Positions 61,245-64,000 of a stretch of 64,000 bases of DNA are shown here, piece by piece. The notes under the pieces are model-generated. The model did not search any database, had not been told where the DNA came from, and was given only the letters and a program-made list of their open reading frames with translations. The position numbers and the translations under genes were made by a program. How positions within the stretch are numbered: position 1 is the first letter of the stretch; each line of letters opens with the position of its first letter. The DNA lies in contig NC_035437.2 in NCBI RefSeq assembly GCF_002127325.2, positions 170,019,398-170,083,397 on the forward strand, read 5' to 3'. Source of the DNA: Helianthus annuus (Eukaryota > Streptophyta > Magnoliopsida > Asterales > Asteraceae).

Positions 61245-61687
61245 TGTTGGTCAGTTCTGTTTTAGGCATAATGGAAAACATGAAAACATACCATTGATTG
61301 CATCAGCACAGGCCAGCAGAGAATCCAGATGTAGATGCAGCAATAGTGTTTGACATAGTTGTCAGTTTGGTCTGGTTCCTCCTTAGGGTGCAATCTAATG
61401 ATGGTGATGATAAGAAACCGATAAAGAGTAATCGGCTATGGAGATGGAGGCGAATTGATGTTATGAGTTATTAGGGTTTGTGTAATTGTCTAACCCTTTA
61501 ACCTCCACATTATTCTCCTTATATATGCACCCAGGAGGAAACCCTAATTAGTTAATAAGGGTAATTAGGCCCATCAACAATTACCAACTAATTATTTAAT
61601 AGGATTATTATATATTTTGATCCATATAATGTAAATAATTATAATGGCTACTAGATTAAATATAAAATAAATATATTTAATCTTACA
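61245..61687 (-). repeat. 5' LTR of element B
   Basis: 443 bp. A minus-strand TATA-like tatataagg at 61517-61525 is the likely promoter core. Confidence 0.95.
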
Positions 61688-61692
61688 TGTAG

Positions 61693-62429
61693 AACAATCA
61701 TATTTATACATACTCGTACATAAAATATGCACGTAAAAAATAGTTTCTAAGTAAAGGAAGTATAGGGCTAATCGAAACAAAATATTAGTAAAAAATTTAA
61801 TAGGTTAAAAACGTTCGTAAAACCGTGCCAAGTAGCACCAATGCCACAACGACATCGACTCTCAACATCGTAAAAATAAAATAGATAAAATGATAATATT
61901 ATACTGAACGAAAATGACACTAAAATCGTTGAACCACGCACACACGTTACAGTGTCTTAATGCGAAGAAATTAACCAGAAACGTAAACCATACAAAATAA
62001 TAACTTAGTCTATCTAGGACCCGCCCGTTGCGGGGAAGTTTTCAAAAGGGAAAATATGGACGCATTGCGACGGGTCTGTCAAATATGAAAAAATAGAGCA
62101 AAAACGTTGAACCTTACATGCACGCTACGACATGTTAACTCGCAAAATGTAGAACGAAAAACTTGCGAAAGATAAAAAGTATAGGGGACCAAAGTTGTAA
62201 ATAATATAGTGTTATGTTAAATTACAAAAGATGAAAAAGTTTGAGTTAAAAGTAAAAATTTCAAATGGGTTAAAATGTAAAAGAAAAAACTTTAAGGTTG
62301 AAAGCGAAAAATCAAGGTTTTTTTTTTTTTTTTTTTTTTTTTTGTGAAAAAGTAGCCAAGCATGAAGTACAAGTCATGATGCACAAAACACTTGCTAATT
62401 TATATATGGAATAATAGTAAGGCCATGTG
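61693..62429. other. Intergenic, no gene seen
   Basis: A Helitron-like 3' end (CTAG at 62014, hairpin cccgcccgttgcggg) and a T-run of about 24 bases near 62320-62343. No ORF. Confidence 0.45.
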
Positions 62430-62780
62430 TAGTCATAAAGCCCTTTTGTGGGCGTTATGCGACACGTGTCGTGCCACGTCACACAGGGGCTTTATGGGGC
62501 GTTATGTCACTAGAGCCCGTAGTCATAAAGCCCCTACCTCATCATAACCAAAGTGTAAAATGCAGGGACCAAAGTGTAAAATGCAGGGACCAAAGTGTTT
62601 TAATGCAGGGACCAAAGTGTAAAATGCAGGGACCAAAGTGGAAAATGCAGAACTAATCAACACCTTCTCGCGCCGCGAAAATTTTCACGCCATTTGTTTT
62701 TTTTTGGGCATAGCGCCCAGGGGGTGGTGTGGGCGGCGCTATGTGGGCGCTATAGCCCCACTTCGCGCCCCACTACGTTC
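62430..62780. repeat. MITE-like GC-rich block with a 21-bp tandem repeat
   Basis: Starts aaggccatgtgtagtcataa and contains repeated ggcgttatg/gcgctat words. In its centre (62550-62650) about five copies of tgtaaaatgcagggaccaaag occur every 21 bp. The inverted ends are only loosely matched. Confidence 0.45.
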
Positions 62781-63856
62781 AACCTAAGAAGAGTATTGTT
62801 ATTAACTCTATAACATTTTGCAACATGGATGTACAGTGTTTTATTATTATTTTTTTTTTGATTTTTTACTATTTTGCCCTTTTGTCTTTTTCTTCTTTTA
62901 CTTTTATAGTTTTGTTTATTTTTTTTTACTTTATGTGGCTACTGATTTGCTTTTAGTTTTCTTTTGTACTTTAACTTTTTTTATTTGGCTTCACTTTTAT
63001 GTTTTTGAGTTTTTTTTATACTTTTTATACTTTTGTGATTTCTTTTATTTTTTACTTTTTACTTATAGTTTTTTACTTTTTAACCTATTAACTTTCAGCG
63101 TTGACATTTACAACCCCTAAACTTTATAAAAACTTTATAACCAAGTTTTACGTGTTTATTTTTATTTACGTGTTGGTATAAATTAAATTTAATTTGCGTT
63201 ATTTTGCGTTTAGAAGTAAATTTTTCGCGGAAATGAGTTGGGTCAAGTATAATATATTCTCATCCGTATAATTATGTACGTTTTCAGTTAGTCTATATTT
63301 TAACGTATTTTTTTTTTTGGAAAATGAGCCGGGTCGAATGTAATACACTTTTGCACTTATTTTTATTTAAGTTTTCAATTTCTCTACGTTTTTACGTGAA
63401 TTTTGTTTGGAAACGAGTAGAGTAAAATATAATACATTTTTATTAGACGGTACAAATTCGAGTCACTTTGCGTTTTGACATCGCCGCAACTCGCTGTAAC
63501 TATTTTCTTAGATGCTTATTTTAGTGCACGTCTCAAGTCAAATGTAACACGTTTCTATGCTTATTTTTATGTACTCTTTTTCCTTTCTTGATCTTTTTAT
63601 CTAGACTTTATTATTTCTATTTCTATACTTTTCTTTATGTTTAGTGTTTAGGTTTTATGTTCCTTTTTTATTGAAGTTATATTTAAGATGACGTTTAAGT
63701 TTTCATTTACAATTAATCTAAAATCAGCCCATCTCGCTGTCCAACTTAATTTTATTTTTATGGTTTTCGATCGATGTAAAAAATGTGTCAATATTCTTTT
63801 GAGTTTATTTCTTTCGGTTAGTTGTTATATTGAACCAGAATAGATATCGAACGAAA
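62781..63856. other. Intergenic, strongly T-rich, no gene seen
   Basis: Long T/C-rich runs, especially 62840-63090, which create artificial Phe/Leu-rich frames. No supported gene. Confidence 0.55.
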
Positions 63857-63886
63857 TCCCGCAGCGTAGCGCGGGTAATCCACTAG
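63857..63886 (+). mobile_element. Helitron 3' terminus
   Basis: Hairpin cccgcagcgtagcgcggg, then taatcca and CTAG before T. No 5' end identified in the window. Confidence 0.55.
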
Positions 63887-63922
63887 TTACTTATTATCTA
63901 TTATCTATTATCTATCTATCTT

Positions 63923-63957
63923 AAAACACAAAGTCGGTGGACTCGACTTTGTGTTTT
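63923..63957. other. Perfect 14-bp inverted repeat
   Basis: aaaacacaaagtcg and its exact complement around a 7-base loop, just after a (TATC)n run (63888-63921). Possibly the start of another mobile element beyond the window. Confidence 0.8.
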
Positions 63958-64000
63958 GCACCTTTCGTTTTTTCCTCTATTACACTTTCACCTCCACAGT

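Larger units (their letters stand above)
55177..61687 (-). mobile_element. Copia-like LTR retrotransposon B, structurally complete, coding-dead
   Basis: LTRs at 55177-55619 and 61245-61687 (443 bp each, about five differences by eye), TSD TGTAG (55172-55176, 61688-61692), initiator-Met PBS and purine tract in place. The minus strand carries a recognisable Copia RT signature, KLVYIDDILLT (about 56777-56811), but a stop lies just upstream and no ORF over 100 codons exists. Since the LTRs are about 99% identical while the interior is decayed in both copies, the family probably moves with proteins from an autonomous relative. Confidence 0.9.

Noticed and set aside
62818..63120. 100-residue Phe/Tyr-rich ORF resembling a membrane protein
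   Set aside because: T-rich low complexity gives Phe and Leu codons; no start context or partner gene.

Overview
The window is nuclear DNA of a eudicot plant. It is AT-rich, the genes have plant-type introns, and most of the sequence is LTR retrotransposons, Helitrons, MITEs and SINEs. Asteraceae is my best guess, from the style of the repeats and the Athila-like element, but the sequence alone does not prove it.

Layout. 1-19647 is a nested stack of retrotransposons. A Copia-like element (A, minus strand, only partly inside the window) was hit by an unidentified LTR element whose end lies at 1-802. It was also hit by a nearly intact Athila-type Ty3/Gypsy element (1390-16181, minus strand, TSD ATAGT). 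The left LTR of that Athila was hit in turn by another LTR retrotransposon, which is now a solo LTR (2194-4994, TSD ACCGT). 19648-23036 is intergenic, with a SINE and Helitron ends. 23037-25876 (+) is a plastid glucose-6-phosphate/phosphate translocator gene with four recognisable exons and a missing tiny last exon; MITEs sit in introns 1 and 3 and just after exon 4. 27479-29535 holds a Helitron-like element and nested MITEs. 29853-33130 (-) is a complete six-exon gene for an SGP1/Spg1/Tem1-like small GTPase, with a hAT-type MITE in intron 5.

33131-55176 has no gene I recognise. It holds a 3.4-kb solo LTR (37321-40730, TSD GTACA) with a 40-bp minisatellite, a tRNA-type SINE with a perfect 15-bp TSD, a 1.64-kb foldback element, two minus-strand Helitrons with MITEs inside them, and a TTG-tailed SINE. 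55177-61687 is a complete second copy (B) of the Copia-like family, with 443-bp LTRs and TSD TGTAG but no intact ORF. 61693-64000 holds MITE-like and T-rich sequence and a Helitron 3' end.

Only two host genes are well supported: the sugar-phosphate translocator and the GTPase. They lie 4 kb apart and converge tail to tail, with no sign of shared function. I found no CRISPR array, rRNA or functional tRNA gene. No clearly new biological system is evident. The most unusual items are the Athila that lacks a gag capsid and carries a tyrosine-rich ORF, its dispersed paired palindromes, and the recently mobile but coding-dead Copia-like family with palindromic leader arrays.
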